NCBI RefSeq assembly: GCF_013113835.1 | Contig: NZ_VTYQ01000005.1 | Location: 248,001 to 312,000 of the forward strand | Source: Vibrio sp. RE88 | GTDB taxonomy: Bacteria; Pseudomonadota; Gammaproteobacteria; Enterobacterales; Vibrionaceae | DNA length: 64,000 nucleotides | Direction: 5' to 3' | Part shown: positions 45,810 through 56,693 of the stretch, piece by piece | Numbering within the stretch: position 1 is the stretch's first letter | How the letters are laid out: the number at the start of each line of letters is the position of its first letter | Notes under the pieces: model-generated | Database searches by the model: none | What the model was told of the DNA's origin: nothing | What the model saw: only the letters and a program-made list of their open reading frames with translations | Translations under genes and position numbers: made by a program

Positions 45810-46931
45810 TTAAATACGTTTTTCAATGATGCCACCACCAAGGCAAACATCATCTTTATAAAATACCGCAGATTGGCCAGGGGTTACGGCTACCTGAGGG
45901 TCGTCGAAAATGACCTTAATATTTTCATCATCAATTGGGATAATGGTACAAGGGATATCCGTTTGACGGTAACGTGTTTTCACACTGCATTGAAGCGGTG
46001 CTTTAATAATCTCGCGATCAACCCAATGAAGCTGAGAAGCAATTAATCCCTGAGATTTTAACAGTGGGTGTTCAGCACCTTGTACCGCAATTAGTACGTT
46101 ACGTTTAAGATCTTTGTCTGCCACGTACCATGGGTCTTCATTACCACCGCCGCCTTTCTGACCGCCGATATGCAGACCTTTACGCTGACCCAATGTGTGA
46201 TACATCAAACCTTGGTGTTCACCGATTACTTTGCCTTCAGGTGTCTCAATTTTGCCTGGCTGAGCTGGCAAATAACGAGATAGGAAGTCGGTAAACTTGC
46301 GCTCACCGATGAAGCATATGCCAGTCGAGTCTTTTTTCTTCGCAGTAATAAGGTCTTGCTCTTCTGCGATTCGGCGTACTTCAGGTTTTTCTAGTTCCCC
46401 GACAGGGAATAGGCTACGAGCTATCTGATCGCTGCTCAGCGTATATAGAAAGTAGCTTTGATCTTTGTTGCCATCTAGGCCACGCAGCATTTGAGGCTTC
46501 TCACCGTTATCAGGGAAAGTACGTCGAACGTAATGACCCATTGCAATGTAATCTGCATCTAGTACTTCATCTGCAAACTCAAGGAAAGCTTTGAACTTGA
46601 TTTCTTTGTTACAAAGGATGTCTGGGTTCGGTGTGCGACCCGCTTTGTATTCCGCCAGAAAATACTCAAACACGTTGTCCCAGTATTCGGCAGCAAAATT
46701 AATGGTGTGAAGGTGTATTCCCAGCTTGTCACAAACCGCTTGTGCATCGGCCAAGTCTTCTGCAGCTGTACAGTATTCTTCGTTATCGTCTTCTTCCCAG
46801 TTCTTCATGAACAGACCTTCGACCTGATAGCCCTGTTGCTTTAGGAGATACGCGGAAACGGATGAGTCCACACCGCCAGACATGCCGACGATAACTTTCT
46901 TTTTACTGTTGTCAGTACAGTTCTCAGACAT
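45810..46931 (-). CDS. mnmA: tRNA-specific 2-thiouridylase MnmA
   Basis: A 373-residue enzyme making 2-thiouridine at wobble position 34 of tRNA Lys, Glu and Gln, taking sulphur from the Tus relay. The PP-loop is [18 protein letters not shown]; catalytic cysteines lie in [12 protein letters not shown] and [18 protein letters not shown] and [17 protein letters not shown] are also family blocks. The start ATG 46931 (MSENCTDN) lacks a strong ribosome site. Co-transcribed with hflD. Confidence 0.97.
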   Translation of the reverse strand: MSENCTDNSKKKVIVGMSGGVDSSVSAYLLKQQGYQVEGLFMKNWEEDDNEEYCTAAEDLADAQAVCDKLGIHLHTINFAAEYWDNVFEYFLAEYKAGRTPNPDILCNKEIKFKAFLEFADEVLDADYIAMGHYVRRTFPDNGEKPQMLRGLDGNKDQSYFLYTLSSDQIARSLFPVGELEKPEVRRIAEEQDLITAKKKDSTGICFIGERKFTDFLSRYLPAQPGKIETPEGKVIGEHQGLMYHTLGQRKGLHIGGQKGGGGNEDPWYVADKDLKRNVLIAVQGAEHPLLKSQGLIASQLHWVDREIIKAPLQCSVKTRYRQTDIPCTIIPIDDENIKVIFDDPQVAVTPGQSAVFYKDDVCLGGGIIEKRI

Positions 46932-47125
46932 TACTAAACACCACACAATTTAACTGGAGGCAGATCTTAACAGAAAGCGTTTCGAGGTGACAGATCCGAG
47001 ATCGAACTCACACTTCAAATTTGCCGCAATTTTACTCGTTCACTATCTTAATCTGCGAATTTTCACTATAGACAGGCTATATGTGGCATAGTTGGCAAAA
47101 TTCAAGTTAGACAAGGTACAAAAAC

Positions 47126-47395
47126 ATGAGTGATGACAGTCAATTCATGGCAGAAGCAGAGCTGATTGAAATTGTTGAGAATCAGTTGGAAGATGGTGAA
47201 CCGCTCAAAGTGAAAGAAACTTTGATGCGTTTGATGATGACAGGAACACCGCGAGACGAGGCTGTTGCAATGATGGCTTGTGCTGTCTCTATTGAGATCT
47301 TCGATGTAATGAAAAACGAAGGTGAGTTTAATCTCAAACGTTACTCAGAGCACCTTGACCGCTTGCCGGACATTAGTTTTATGGAAGGTGAATAA
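47126..47395 (+). CDS. Small acidic hypothetical protein upstream of gsk
   Basis: An 89-residue acidic helical protein (MSDDSQFMAEAELIEIVENQLEDGEPL...) with methionine-rich MRLMMTGTPRDEAVAMMACAVSIEIFDVM and C-terminal RLPDISFMEGE. No signal peptide or membrane helix. I do not recognise the family; it looks like a conserved small cytosolic protein. AAGG precedes the ATG by 9 nt, which supports a real gene. It lies between mnmA (divergent) and gsk (same direction, 220 bp downstream). Confidence 0.75.
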   Translation: MSDDSQFMAEAELIEIVENQLEDGEPLKVKETLMRLMMTGTPRDEAVAMMACAVSIEIFDVMKNEGEFNLKRYSEHLDRLPDISFMEGE

Positions 47396-47617
47396 GCTGT
47401 AATCCAACGCCAGCTGGTGGTCAGTTGGCTTTGCCTGCTATCTGTGTGCTAATCACCAACAATTTTCTCTCCTTTTCAGCGCTTCTTATTTATTACCTCT
47501 CGATAGGCAGAATTTAATTTTTATCGCAATCGTTTGCTATAATTCCGGTTATTGCCGCGTTAGATAGTGCGCGGTAGAATCCGGCATCCTTTGACCCCTT
47601 ACTCAGAATATTTTGTT

Positions 47618-48922
47618 ATGAAGTTTCCAGGCCAACGAAAGTCCAAGCACTATTTTCCTGTTCATGCGCGTGACCCATTAGTGAGTCAATCTCAAGAAAG
47701 CAAGAAAATGTCCAGCACGCACATTATTGGTATTGACCAAACTTTGGTCGACATTGAAGCGAAAGTAAGTTCGGAACTCATTGAGAAGTATCAGTTGAGT
47801 AAAGGTCATTCACTCGTTATTGACGATGTGACTGCGGAAGCGCTTTACAATGAGCTAAAGGAAAATGAACTGATTACCAATGAATACGCCGGTGGCACCA
47901 TTGGTAATACTCTTCATAACTATTCTGTTTTAGCTGATGACCGCTCAACACTTTTGGGTGTCATGAGCCAAGATATTAAGATCGGGAGCTATGGTTTCCG
48001 CTATTTGTGTAATACCTCCAGTCGAATGGACCTGAATTATTTACAAGGTGTCGATGGCGCAATTGGTCGCTGTTTTGCTTTGATCTCCGATGATGGTGAG
48101 CGCACATTTGCCATCAGTGAAGGTCAGATGAATCAGCTTCACCCAAATAGTATTCCGGAACATATTTTTGAAAATGCTTCTGCTTTAGTACTCACAGCTT
48201 ATTTGGTTCGTTGTAAAGAAGGCGACCCAATGCCAGAAGCAACGATGAAAGCGATCGAATATGCGAAGAAATATAATGTTCCTGTCGTACTAACACTTGG
48301 AACAAAATTCGTTATTCAGGATGACCCTGTATTTTGGCAAAACTTTTTACGTGACCACGTCAGCGTTGTTGCGATGAATGAAGATGAAGCAGAAGCGTTA
48401 ACGGGCGAATCCGATCCACTAGCGGCATCAGATAAAACGCTTGAATGGGTGGACTTGGTGCTTTGTACCGCAGGCCCTGTAGGTTTATTTATGGCGGGTT
48501 ATACGGAAGAAGCGGCTAAGCGTCAGACTTCTCTGCCATTACTTCCCGGTAGTATTGCTGAATTTAACCGATATGAGTTCAGCCGCCCTGCTGCAAAATG
48601 GGCGTGTGACAACCCAATCAAAGTGTATTCACATATATCTCCTTACATGGGCGGGCCGGAAAAAATTAAAAACACCAACGGTGCTGGCGATGCTGCATTA
48701 TCTGCGCTGTTGCATGATATGGCTGCGAATAAATACCACAAAGAAAATGTGCCTAATTCGAGTAAGCATGCCCATACTTACCTGACATATTCTTCTTTTT
48801 CTCAAGTATGTAAATATTCAAATCGTGCCAGTTACGAAGTATTAGTACAGCATTCACCGCGCTTGTCTCGAGGTTTACCTGAGCGAGAAGACAGCTTAGA
48901 AGAGGCGTACTGGGAACGTTAA
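47618..48922 (+). CDS. gsk: Inosine/guanosine kinase
   Basis: A 434-residue ribokinase-family enzyme phosphorylating inosine and guanosine in purine salvage. It matches E. coli Gsk from its N-terminus (MKFPGQRKSKHYFPVHARDPL) through GIDQTLVDIEAKV, AGGTIGNTLHNYSVLADDRS, YLCNTSSRMDLNYLQGVDG, MNEDEAEALTGESDPL and the catalytic/anion-hole loop NTNGAGDAALSALLHD to LPEREDSLEEAYW. I chose ATG 47618 because the E. coli-like N-terminus begins there; the frame continues upstream to 47567 without similarity. Confidence 0.96.
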   Translation: MKFPGQRKSKHYFPVHARDPLVSQSQESKKMSSTHIIGIDQTLVDIEAKVSSELIEKYQLSKGHSLVIDDVTAEALYNELKENELITNEYAGGTIGNTLHNYSVLADDRSTLLGVMSQDIKIGSYGFRYLCNTSSRMDLNYLQGVDGAIGRCFALISDDGERTFAISEGQMNQLHPNSIPEHIFENASALVLTAYLVRCKEGDPMPEATMKAIEYAKKYNVPVVLTLGTKFVIQDDPVFWQNFLRDHVSVVAMNEDEAEALTGESDPLAASDKTLEWVDLVLCTAGPVGLFMAGYTEEAAKRQTSLPLLPGSIAEFNRYEFSRPAAKWACDNPIKVYSHISPYMGGPEKIKNTNGAGDAALSALLHDMAANKYHKENVPNSSKHAHTYLTYSSFSQVCKYSNRASYEVLVQHSPRLSRGLPEREDSLEEAYWER

Positions 48923-48939
48923 TTAAGGCATTAATTACA

Positions 48940-48972
48940 GAAAAGCCTCGCTATTGCGAGGCTTTTTTATTG
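48940..48972 (+). terminator. Intrinsic terminator of gsk
   Basis: AAAAGCCTCGC / GCGAGGCTTTT hairpin with T-run. Confidence 0.9.
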
Positions 48973-49011
48973 GGTTATAAAATGCTAACAACTAGCACTT
49001 TATAAATTTAA

Positions 49012-49419
49012 TTAGATTAGGAAGTCATCTAGAGACTTACCAGCGTCTATCTGTTCTTGGATTGCTGAAGGCGTGCGGCCTTGGCCTGTCCACGTCTTTT
49101 CTTCACCAGTGTTATCTAGATATTTGTATTTTGCTGGGCGAGGAGCACGTTTAGATTTTGGTTTACCTGCTGCTTCACCTGCCAGTGCAGAAATAACCAT
49201 GTCTTTATCAAGACCTAGTTGTTTAATTTGTTCTGCGATATCGGCTAATTTAGCTTCTTGTGCCGCTTGAGCTTCACGTTCAGCTTCTTCAGCTTCTTTA
49301 CGTTCAGCTACAACAGTTGATAACTTGTCTAGAGCTTCTTCTAGTTGTTCCAGAGTTAGCTCACGCGCAAATGCGCGTAGACTGCGAATGTTTAATAGAG
49401 TTTTTGTTAGTTCCGACAT
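49012..49419 (-). CDS. hns: H-NS family nucleoid protein (VicH-like)
   Basis: A 135-residue xenogeneic silencer. The N-terminal oligomerisation part MSELTKTLLNIRSLRAFARELTLEQLEEALDKL is followed by a coiled coil rich in Glu/Ala (about 40-75), a linker with GKPKSKRAPRPAKYKY, and the DNA-binding domain carrying TWTGQGRTPSAIQEQI (the QGR minor-groove hook). It binds AT-rich DNA and represses horizontally acquired and virulence genes. Start ATG 49419 with TGGGAA upstream; the ATG 12 bases earlier is less likely. It faces a 600-bp AT-rich region, which may be self-bound. Confidence 0.97.
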   Translation of the reverse strand: MSELTKTLLNIRSLRAFARELTLEQLEEALDKLSTVVAERKEAEEAEREAQAAQEAKLADIAEQIKQLGLDKDMVISALAGEAAGKPKSKRAPRPAKYKYLDNTGEEKTWTGQGRTPSAIQEQIDAGKSLDDFLI

Positions 49420-50032
49420 GTAAATTCCCACTTATTTAAGGAGCCGATAAAATAAATATTAAACCCGTATTATTAGCAATACAATATTTTCTGGTTAAAT
49501 TGTTATAAAAATTTATTAATTAATCGCTAGCTCATTTGAATAATGAGGCCTTTCAAATTAATCAACAAGTTCTTGTTGCATAAAATATCGGGGATTTTGT
49601 GATTTTGACAATACTTATAGCGGATAAGTTTCATACGTTGGACGATATTTATTTTATAACGTCAAAATAATTTGGATTATCCTTTTGTCAGCTATTTATC
49701 AAGATAGTAACAAATCTTCATCAATTCACGAATTTTTCACTCTAATTTTCGTTGTTAGAGCTTAAGGCCTAGTTTTAGATGTGCAAATCTGTATTGGTGA
49801 CTCAAATTGTGAATAATTAGCGCCATGTAGAGTAGCCTGAATATGATATTGGTTGATGGCTATGCAATTGTTGAGAAACCTTACGCATTATTGCGCTGAC
49901 AATAGGGTGAGTAAATTTGGCATGATGTATTGAAATGGCGCTTTAGATGAGTACAATGGACGCCACCTAATGCGATGTGTTGGTTAAATTGTTGTTAAAT
50001 TTTGTTTTTGACAGTTTAAAATATCAACATTC
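49420..50032. other. Gene-free AT-rich region between hns and the lysine riboswitch
   Basis: About 610 bp without a credible gene. It must contain the hns promoter (right end of hns) and the promoter of the lysine-controlled transporter; TTGACA at 50008-50013 is present, but I cannot pair it with a -10 before the riboswitch. The part around 49930-49965 includes GGCGC and GGACGCC segments that could base-pair. Long runs of A/T fit H-NS nucleation and autoregulation. Confidence 0.5.
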
Positions 50033-50206
50033 GCGGTAGAGGCGCGAAATAAATCAGTAGTATTTGTTGGGGTGATGCCAATGAACAAATACGAAAGGTT
50101 GTTTCGCCGAAGTGAGTATTCAAATCAAAGATGCTTGCTGGGGTTACACTCGAAAGGGGTAACACTGCCATAGTCTATAATTTTGTAAAACTATGGAGCG
50201 CTACTG
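50033..50206 (+). ncRNA. Lysine riboswitch (L-box) aptamer
   Basis: Signature segments of the lysine aptamer occur in order: GGTAGAGGCGCGAAAT (50035-50050) with AGTAGTATT after it; GGGGTGATGCC; GAAAGGTTGTTTCGCCGAAGT (about 50091-50111); GCTGGGGTTACACTC/GGGGTAACACTGCC; then a hairpin CCATAGTC...ACTATGG and the closing GAGCGCTACTG (50196-50206). P1 pairs GGTAG with CTACT. It precedes an NhaC-type transporter whose homologues (LysW) take up lysine, so high lysine should shut expression. Confidence 0.92.
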
Positions 50207-50209
50207 TAG

Positions 50210-50240
50210 GGCAGGGTGAAGTTTTCGCTTCCCTTTCGCT
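50210..50240 (+). promoter_or_regulatory. Possible expression-platform hairpin of the lysine riboswitch
   Basis: GGG-T-GAAG / CTTCCC (about 50214-50232) followed by TTTCGCTT, immediately after the aptamer. It may act as the ligand-dependent terminator, though the U tract is weak. Confidence 0.45.
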
Positions 50241-50324
50241 TAGTTCAACTTAATTGCTTGGAAATTTTTCCTTCAATTTGTCTGCAGTAGATCTCTAACC
50301 ATTTATTACTGGTTTTTGAAGATC

Positions 50325-51926
50325 ATGAATTTAATTGATTTTGCATCATCTCCTATTTCTTTGTTACCTCCCTTGGTAGCTCTGAGTCTGGCAATTATTA
50401 CTCGCCGTGTATTGGTGTCTTTAGGTGTTGGTATCGCTCTTGGGGCCATCCTTCTTAATGACTATTCGGTGGGTAATACTCTAAGTTACGTTGGTTCAAC
50501 AGTATCAAGCGTCTTTATCGAAGATGGCGGTATCAATACTTGGAACATGAGTATTGTCGGCTTTTTGCTATTGCTAGGCATGATGACAGCGTTGTTGACG
50601 TTATCAGGTGGTACTCGCGCTTTTGCTGAATGGGCACAATCACGTGTTAAAAGTAAGCGCGGTTCTAAGTTACTGGCGGCTTTTCTAGGCGTATTTATTT
50701 TTGTTGATGACTATTTTAATAGCCTAGCCGTTGGCGCGATTTCCCGACCTGTCACGGACCGTTTTTATGTATCCCGCGCTAAGCTGGCCTACATCTTAGA
50801 CTCAACCGCTGCACCTATGTGCGTGATCATGCCAGCGTCTAGTTGGGGTGCCTATATCATGACGATCATTGGTGGCATTCTCGTCTCTCATGGCATCACT
50901 GAGTATTCGGCTCTTGGTGCTTATGTACGCCTTATTCCAATGAACTTTTATGCTGTTTTCGCTTTGCTAATGGTATTTGCAGTGGCTTGGTTTGGCCTTG
51001 ATATTGGCAAGATGCGTAATCACGAAATCGCAGCGTCTCAAGGGCATGGCTTTGAAAAAGAACAAGCGGGTGACTCTCAGGAAGCGCATGATATCAACGA
51101 AGAATTAGATATCCAGGAAAGTGAAGGCGGCAAAGTCTCTGACTTAGTTCTACCGATTGTATTCCTGATTGTGGCAACGATCGCCTCAATGCTATATACG
51201 GGCGGGCAGGCATTAGCCGCAGACGACAAAGCCTTTAATGTTCTGGGCGCTTTTGAGAACACAGATGTAGGTACTTCGTTGATCTACGGTGGTCTTGTCG
51301 GGTTGGCTGTAGCTCTGTTTACAGTGCTTAAGCAAGGCATCGCATTTAGCGAAATATCTCGCACGCTTTGGATCGGTGCGAAATCGATGTTTGGTGCGAT
51401 TCTGATCCTAATATTTGCTTGGACTATTGGTTCTGTGATCGGTGATATGAACACGGGTAAATACCTATCGACACTAGCACAAGGTAATATCAACCCTCAT
51501 TGGTTGCCAGTTATCCTTTTCTTGCTATCTGGTCTGATGGCGTTCTCTACCGGTACGTCATGGGGTACGTTTGGTATCATGCTACCAATTGCTGGTGATA
51601 TGGCAGGAGCCACGGATCTTGCTTTGATGCTGCCTATGCTAAGCGCTGTATTGGCAGGTTCGGTATTTGGAGACCATTGTTCACCAATTTCAGATACGAC
51701 GATTCTCTCTTCAACGGGCGCACGTTGTAACCATATTGATCACGTAGCCACTCAGCTGCCGTACGCACTATCTGTCGCTGCTGTCTCTTGTATTGGTTTC
51801 ATCACGTTGGGTATGACCGCATCTGTAGGCATCTCGTTCGCTGTATCCGCAGTTGCTTTTGTTGGCGTCTGTGTCCTGCTATCGATTCTTTCAAAAGCGA
51901 AGATGGCAAGCTGTCAAAACGTTTAA
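50325..51926 (+). CDS. NhaC-family transporter, probable lysine transporter LysW
   Basis: A 533-residue inner-membrane protein with about 11-12 hydrophobic segments in the NhaC family. Typical parts: PISLLPPLVALSLAIITRRVL, the LGVFIFVDDYFNSLAVGA block and the C-terminal GTSWGTFGIMLPIAGDM and VFGDHCSPISDTTILSS. NhaC proteins exchange Na+/H+, but the branch behind lysine riboswitches (LysW) is proposed to import lysine, and the riboswitch here supports that. A cytoplasmic acidic loop (about 235-270) interrupts the helices. Start ATG 50325; the TTG nine bases upstream is less likely. Confidence 0.88.
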   Translation: MNLIDFASSPISLLPPLVALSLAIITRRVLVSLGVGIALGAILLNDYSVGNTLSYVGSTVSSVFIEDGGINTWNMSIVGFLLLLGMMTALLTLSGGTRAFAEWAQSRVKSKRGSKLLAAFLGVFIFVDDYFNSLAVGAISRPVTDRFYVSRAKLAYILDSTAAPMCVIMPASSWGAYIMTIIGGILVSHGITEYSALGAYVRLIPMNFYAVFALLMVFAVAWFGLDIGKMRNHEIAASQGHGFEKEQAGDSQEAHDINEELDIQESEGGKVSDLVLPIVFLIVATIASMLYTGGQALAADDKAFNVLGAFENTDVGTSLIYGGLVGLAVALFTVLKQGIAFSEISRTLWIGAKSMFGAILILIFAWTIGSVIGDMNTGKYLSTLAQGNINPHWLPVILFLLSGLMAFSTGTSWGTFGIMLPIAGDMAGATDLALMLPMLSAVLAGSVFGDHCSPISDTTILSSTGARCNHIDHVATQLPYALSVAAVSCIGFITLGMTASVGISFAVSAVAFVGVCVLLSILSKAKMASCQNV

Positions 51927-51949
51927 TGATTTGAACGATAAAAGAATTT

Positions 51950-51976
51950 TAAAGGGAGCATTCGCTCCCTTTTTAT
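51950..51976 (+). terminator. Intrinsic terminator of the NhaC-type gene
   Basis: AAAGGGAGC / GCTCCCTTT hairpin with a four-base loop and T-rich tail. Confidence 0.88.
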
Positions 51977-52077
51977 TTGTCTTATACAAATTAAAAAAAT
52001 CTTCAATTTTTAGTTGAAAAATGGTTTTGCCTTGGTTAGTGTGGTTACCAAGCAAGCGAACTGAAGAGCTTATAAGT

Positions 52078-52125
52078 ATGCGTAATTTTGTAATGAACAT
52101 TCATCACCATCATCACCCAGTCTAG
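52078..52125 (+). CDS. hisL: his operon leader peptide HisL
   Basis: A 15-codon leader, MRNFVMNIHHHHHPV, with five consecutive histidine codons and TAG stop at 52123-52125. Ribosome stalling at the His codons when charged tRNA-His is scarce would favour the antiterminator. GAAGAG lies about 10 nt upstream. It is the sensor of the attenuator upstream of hisG; too short for routine gene calling. Confidence 0.93.
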   Translation: MRNFVMNIHHHHHPV

Positions 52126-52130
52126 TCTTT

Positions 52131-52238
52131 CGGGAGATGTACGCATACCCGGGGGACAGGAAACTCCCGGAGGCAGAAATCGCAAACTACAAGATTCAGA
52201 ACCCTCGGGAGACCAACTCTTCCGAGGGTTTTTTAGTT
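52131..52238 (+). promoter_or_regulatory. his attenuator: alternative hairpins and terminator
   Basis: A hairpin CCGGGGG / CTCCCGG (52149-52155 and 52164-52170) precedes the intrinsic terminator AACCCTCGG / CCGAGGGTT (52200-52208, 52222-52230) with TTTTTT. CTCCCG can instead pair with CGGGAG inside the terminator arm (52206-52211), giving the competing antiterminator. With the His-rich leader this is a standard transcription attenuator. The rest of the 51927-52277 interval holds AT-rich promoter DNA with a CTTGGT/ACCAAG repeat at 52031-52052. Confidence 0.9.
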
Positions 52239-52277
52239 TTAACGATTTAAAAATTAATTTGCACAGGGATAAAAGCA

Positions 52278-53174
52278 ATGCAAACACAACGCCTAAGAAT
52301 CGCAATCCAAAAGAAAGGTCGCCTAAGCAAAGAATGCCAAGAACTGCTTAAAAAGTGCGGCGTAAAATTCAACATCATGGGTGAGCGTTTAGTCGTTCAC
52401 TCGCTGAACATGCCTATTGACCTACTGTTAGTTCGTGATGACGACATCCCTGGCCTGATTATGGATGGTGTCGTTGACCTTGGTTTCATTGGTGAAAACG
52501 AGCTTGAAGAAGTCCGTCTTGACCGTATCGCTTTGGGTGAACCAAGCGAGTTTGTGCCACTTCGTCGTCTCGATTTCGGTGGTTGCCGTTTGTCTATCGC
52601 CATCGACAAAGATGAAGAATACAACGGCCCTCAAGATCTGGCAGGCAAACGAATTGCAACTACCTACCCACAACTTCTTAAAGCGTACATGGATGAAGCA
52701 GGTGTACCATTTTCTACCTGTATGCTGACTGGCTCTGTTGAAGTTGCTCCACGTGCTGGCCTTGCTGACGCCATCGCTGACTTAGTTTCTACTGGTGCAA
52801 CATTGGAAGCCAACGGCCTAAAAGAAGCGGAAATCATCTTTAAATCAAAAGCAACGTTGATTCAACGTACAGGCGAATTCGATGCGGACAAAGTGGCGCT
52901 AATCGAAAAACTGTTGACTCGAATGCAGGGTGTACAGCAAGCGAAAGAGTCGAAGTACATCATGCTACACGCTCCAACGGATAAGTTAGACCAAATCAAG
53001 TCATTGCTACCTGGTGCGGAAGATCCAACTGTATTACCCCTCTCTGCGGACCAACAGAAAGTGGCGGTTCATTTGGTCAGTACTGAAAACCTGTTCTGGG
53101 AAACCATGGAACAACTGAAAGAACTGGGTGCGAGCTCAATTCTGGTACTACCAATTGAGAAAATGATGGAGTAA
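52278..53174 (+). CDS. hisG: ATP phosphoribosyltransferase (long form)
   Basis: A 298-residue long-form HisG, the first committed and histidine-inhibited enzyme of the pathway, joining ATP and PRPP. It starts [21 protein letters not shown]; the PRPP-binding [27 protein letters not shown] block is intact, and the C-terminal ACT-like regulatory domain ([20 protein letters not shown]) is present, so HisZ is not needed. First structural gene behind the attenuator; 5 bp before hisD. Confidence 0.98.
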   Translation: MQTQRLRIAIQKKGRLSKECQELLKKCGVKFNIMGERLVVHSLNMPIDLLLVRDDDIPGLIMDGVVDLGFIGENELEEVRLDRIALGEPSEFVPLRRLDFGGCRLSIAIDKDEEYNGPQDLAGKRIATTYPQLLKAYMDEAGVPFSTCMLTGSVEVAPRAGLADAIADLVSTGATLEANGLKEAEIIFKSKATLIQRTGEFDADKVALIEKLLTRMQGVQQAKESKYIMLHAPTDKLDQIKSLLPGAEDPTVLPLSADQQKVAVHLVSTENLFWETMEQLKELGASSILVLPIEKMME

Positions 53175-53179
53175 TCGCA

Positions 53180-54472
53180 ATGAGAACCGTCGTATGGCAG
53201 TCACTAAGTGAAACGCAGCAAGATTCTATTTTAGAGCGTCCGGCAATTACTGAAGGTGCAAACATCACGGCTGCGGTTTCTGAAGTTATCGCGAAAGTTC
53301 GTAGTGAGGGCGATTCGGCCCTGCTTGAATTGACTGAGAAGTTTGACCGCGTGAAACCGGAATCCATTCGTGTGTCGGCTCAAGAGATTGAGGAAGCGTC
53401 AGCGCGTCTTTCCGAGAAGATGAAGAGCGCACTTGAGCAAGCTTATGCCAACATCTCTAAGTTTCACAAAGCGCAGAAGCCACAACCTATCAAAGTAGAA
53501 ACTCAACCGGGTGTACTTTGTGAGCAGGTAACGCGCCCAATTCAAAAAGTGGGCTTGTACATTCCGGGTGGCAGCGCGCCATTGCCATCGACTGTTTTGA
53601 TGCTTGGCGTCCCTGCGAAAATTGCGGGCTGTCGCAAAGTGGTGTTGTGTTCTCCACCACCAATCGCAGATGAAATTCTGTATGTCGCGCAGCTGTGCGG
53701 CATTGATGAAGTGTACAACGTCGGCGGTGGCCAAGCCGTTGCTGCGATGGCTTATGGCACAGAAACAGTATCCAAAGTTGATAAGATCTTTGGCCCGGGT
53801 AACGCTTACGTGACTGAAGCAAAACGTCAGGTGAGCAATGATTTTCGCGGCGCAGCGATTGACATGCCTGCGGGTCCTTCAGAAGTGCTGGTTTTGGCTG
53901 ATGAAACTGCGGACCCTGACTTCATCGCTGCCGATTTGCTCAGTCAAGCAGAGCACGGCCCTGACTCTCAAGTAGTGCTTGTGACGCCTTCACCTGTGAT
54001 TGCGGACCAAGTCACTGATGCAGTTCAGCGCCAACTCAAAGAACTGTCTCGTGCGGATATTGCTGAGAAGGCACTCGCTTCAAGCTTGGTTATCATCGCA
54101 GAGTCGTTGACTCAGGCGGTTTCAATCTCAAATTACTACGGCCCTGAGCACTTGATTGTTCAGACCAAGAACCCTCGCGAGCTTCTACCTTTACTCGATA
54201 ACGCAGGTTCCATCTTCCTCGGTGATTGGTCTCCTGAATCAGCGGGTGATTACGCATCGGGTACTAATCACGTTCTTCCAACTTACGGTTACACACGTAC
54301 GTATTCAAGCTTAGGTTTGGCGGATTTTTCTAAGCGTATGACAGTTCAAGAGCTGTCTGCTGATGGTCTAAAAAACCTTGCTCCAACAGTGGTGACCATG
54401 GCTGAAGCAGAAGGTTTGGATGCACATAAACGTGCCGTGACTATTCGTGTAGAAAAACTAGCAGCTAAGTAA
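53180..54472 (+). CDS. hisD: Histidinol dehydrogenase
   Basis: A 430-residue zinc enzyme doing the last two oxidations, L-histidinol to histidine with NAD+. Markers: [70 protein letters not shown] and the conserved [12 protein letters not shown] with the active histidine. Length as in E. coli (434). Follows hisG by 5 bp in the operon. Confidence 0.98.
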   Translation: MRTVVWQSLSETQQDSILERPAITEGANITAAVSEVIAKVRSEGDSALLELTEKFDRVKPESIRVSAQEIEEASARLSEKMKSALEQAYANISKFHKAQKPQPIKVETQPGVLCEQVTRPIQKVGLYIPGGSAPLPSTVLMLGVPAKIAGCRKVVLCSPPPIADEILYVAQLCGIDEVYNVGGGQAVAAMAYGTETVSKVDKIFGPGNAYVTEAKRQVSNDFRGAAIDMPAGPSEVLVLADETADPDFIAADLLSQAEHGPDSQVVLVTPSPVIADQVTDAVQRQLKELSRADIAEKALASSLVIIAESLTQAVSISNYYGPEHLIVQTKNPRELLPLLDNAGSIFLGDWSPESAGDYASGTNHVLPTYGYTRTYSSLGLADFSKRMTVQELSADGLKNLAPTVVTMAEAEGLDAHKRAVTIRVEKLAAK

Positions 54473-55525
<1,053 letters not shown>

Positions 55526-55593
55526 GTAGAGACAGAATTTATCGCTGCCACTAAATAGTGGGGGCGCCAAAGATTAGCAATAAGGAAGTTCGA

Positions 55594-56667
55594 GTGAGCA
55601 AACAACAAAAAATCCTTTTTATTGACCGTGATGGCACCTTAATTGTTGAGCCGCCGGTTGATTTTCAAGTAGACCGTTTAGATAAGCTAAAGCTAGAGCC
55701 ATTTGTTATCCCAAGTCTGCTGTCGTTGCAGGATGCAGGATACCGTCTAGTGATGGTAACGAACCAAGACGGTTTAGGGACTGACAGCTACCCACAAGCA
55801 GATTTTGATGCACCGCACGATATGATGATGGAAATCTTCGAATCTCAAGGTGTGAAATTCGATGACGTATTGATCTGCCCTCACTTTGAAGAAGATAACT
55901 GCTCATGCCGCAAGCCTAAATTAGGCATGGTGAAAGAGTACCTTCAAGGTGGCAAAGTGGACTTCCAAAACTCTGTTGTGATTGGCGATCGTCAAACCGA
56001 TCTTCAACTTGCAGAAAACATGGCGATTCGTGGCATTCAGTACAACCCAGAAACCATGGGCTGGAAACAGATCCTGAAAGATCTGACGGTGAAAGCCCGC
56101 GTTGCTGAAGTAGTCCGTACTACGAAAGAAACTGATATTAAAGTCGCGGTAAATCTTGATGACCAAGGCGGTAATGATATTTCTACTGGCCTAGGCTTTT
56201 TTGACCATATGTTGGATCAAATCGCAACACACGGTGGATTTAAGATGGTGTGTAAAGTGGAGGGCGACCTACACATTGACGATCACCACTCAGTAGAAGA
56301 CACCGCACTTGCATTGGGCCAAGCGCTGAAAGAAGCGCTAGGTGATAAGCGTGGTATTGGCCGATTTGGCTTTAGCCTGCCAATGGATGAGTGTTTGGCA
56401 CAATGTGCGCTAGACCTGTCAGGGCGTCCTTACCTTAAGTTCGACGCGAAGTTCAGCCGTGAGCAAGTTGGTGACCTTTCAACCGAGATGGTCGTTCACT
56501 TCTTCCGCTCTCTAACTGACACCCTAGCGTGTACGCTGCACCTTTCTTCTGCTGGCGACAATGATCACCACATCATTGAGAGTCTATTTAAAGCGTTTGG
56601 TCGTACTCTGCGCCAAGCAATCAAAGTAGAAGGTACTGAGCTGCCAAGTAGTAAAGGCGTGCTTTAA
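55594..56667 (+). CDS. hisB: Bifunctional histidinol phosphatase / imidazoleglycerol-phosphate dehydratase
   Basis: A 357-residue fusion. The N-terminal HAD phosphatase ([16 protein letters not shown]; catalytic Asp pair in DRD; zinc-binding [15 protein letters not shown]) is joined at about residue 165 to the dehydratase domain ([29 protein letters not shown], and manganese-binding [24 protein letters not shown]). The start is GTG 55594, preceded by AAGGAAG; the longer frame from 55558 is not needed. Fusion is usual in gamma-proteobacteria. Confidence 0.97.
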   Translation: MSKQQKILFIDRDGTLIVEPPVDFQVDRLDKLKLEPFVIPSLLSLQDAGYRLVMVTNQDGLGTDSYPQADFDAPHDMMMEIFESQGVKFDDVLICPHFEEDNCSCRKPKLGMVKEYLQGGKVDFQNSVVIGDRQTDLQLAENMAIRGIQYNPETMGWKQILKDLTVKARVAEVVRTTKETDIKVAVNLDDQGGNDISTGLGFFDHMLDQIATHGGFKMVCKVEGDLHIDDHHSVEDTALALGQALKEALGDKRGIGRFGFSLPMDECLAQCALDLSGRPYLKFDAKFSREQVGDLSTEMVVHFFRSLTDTLACTLHLSSAGDNDHHIIESLFKAFGRTLRQAIKVEGTELPSSKGVL

Positions 56668-56693
56668 GGCTAGCGCGAGCAAGGAGAAAAACA

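Noticed and set aside
52045..52305. Opposite-strand frame across the his leader region
   Set aside because: Crosses the attenuator hairpins and lacks any domain; the leader peptide on the plus strand explains the region.
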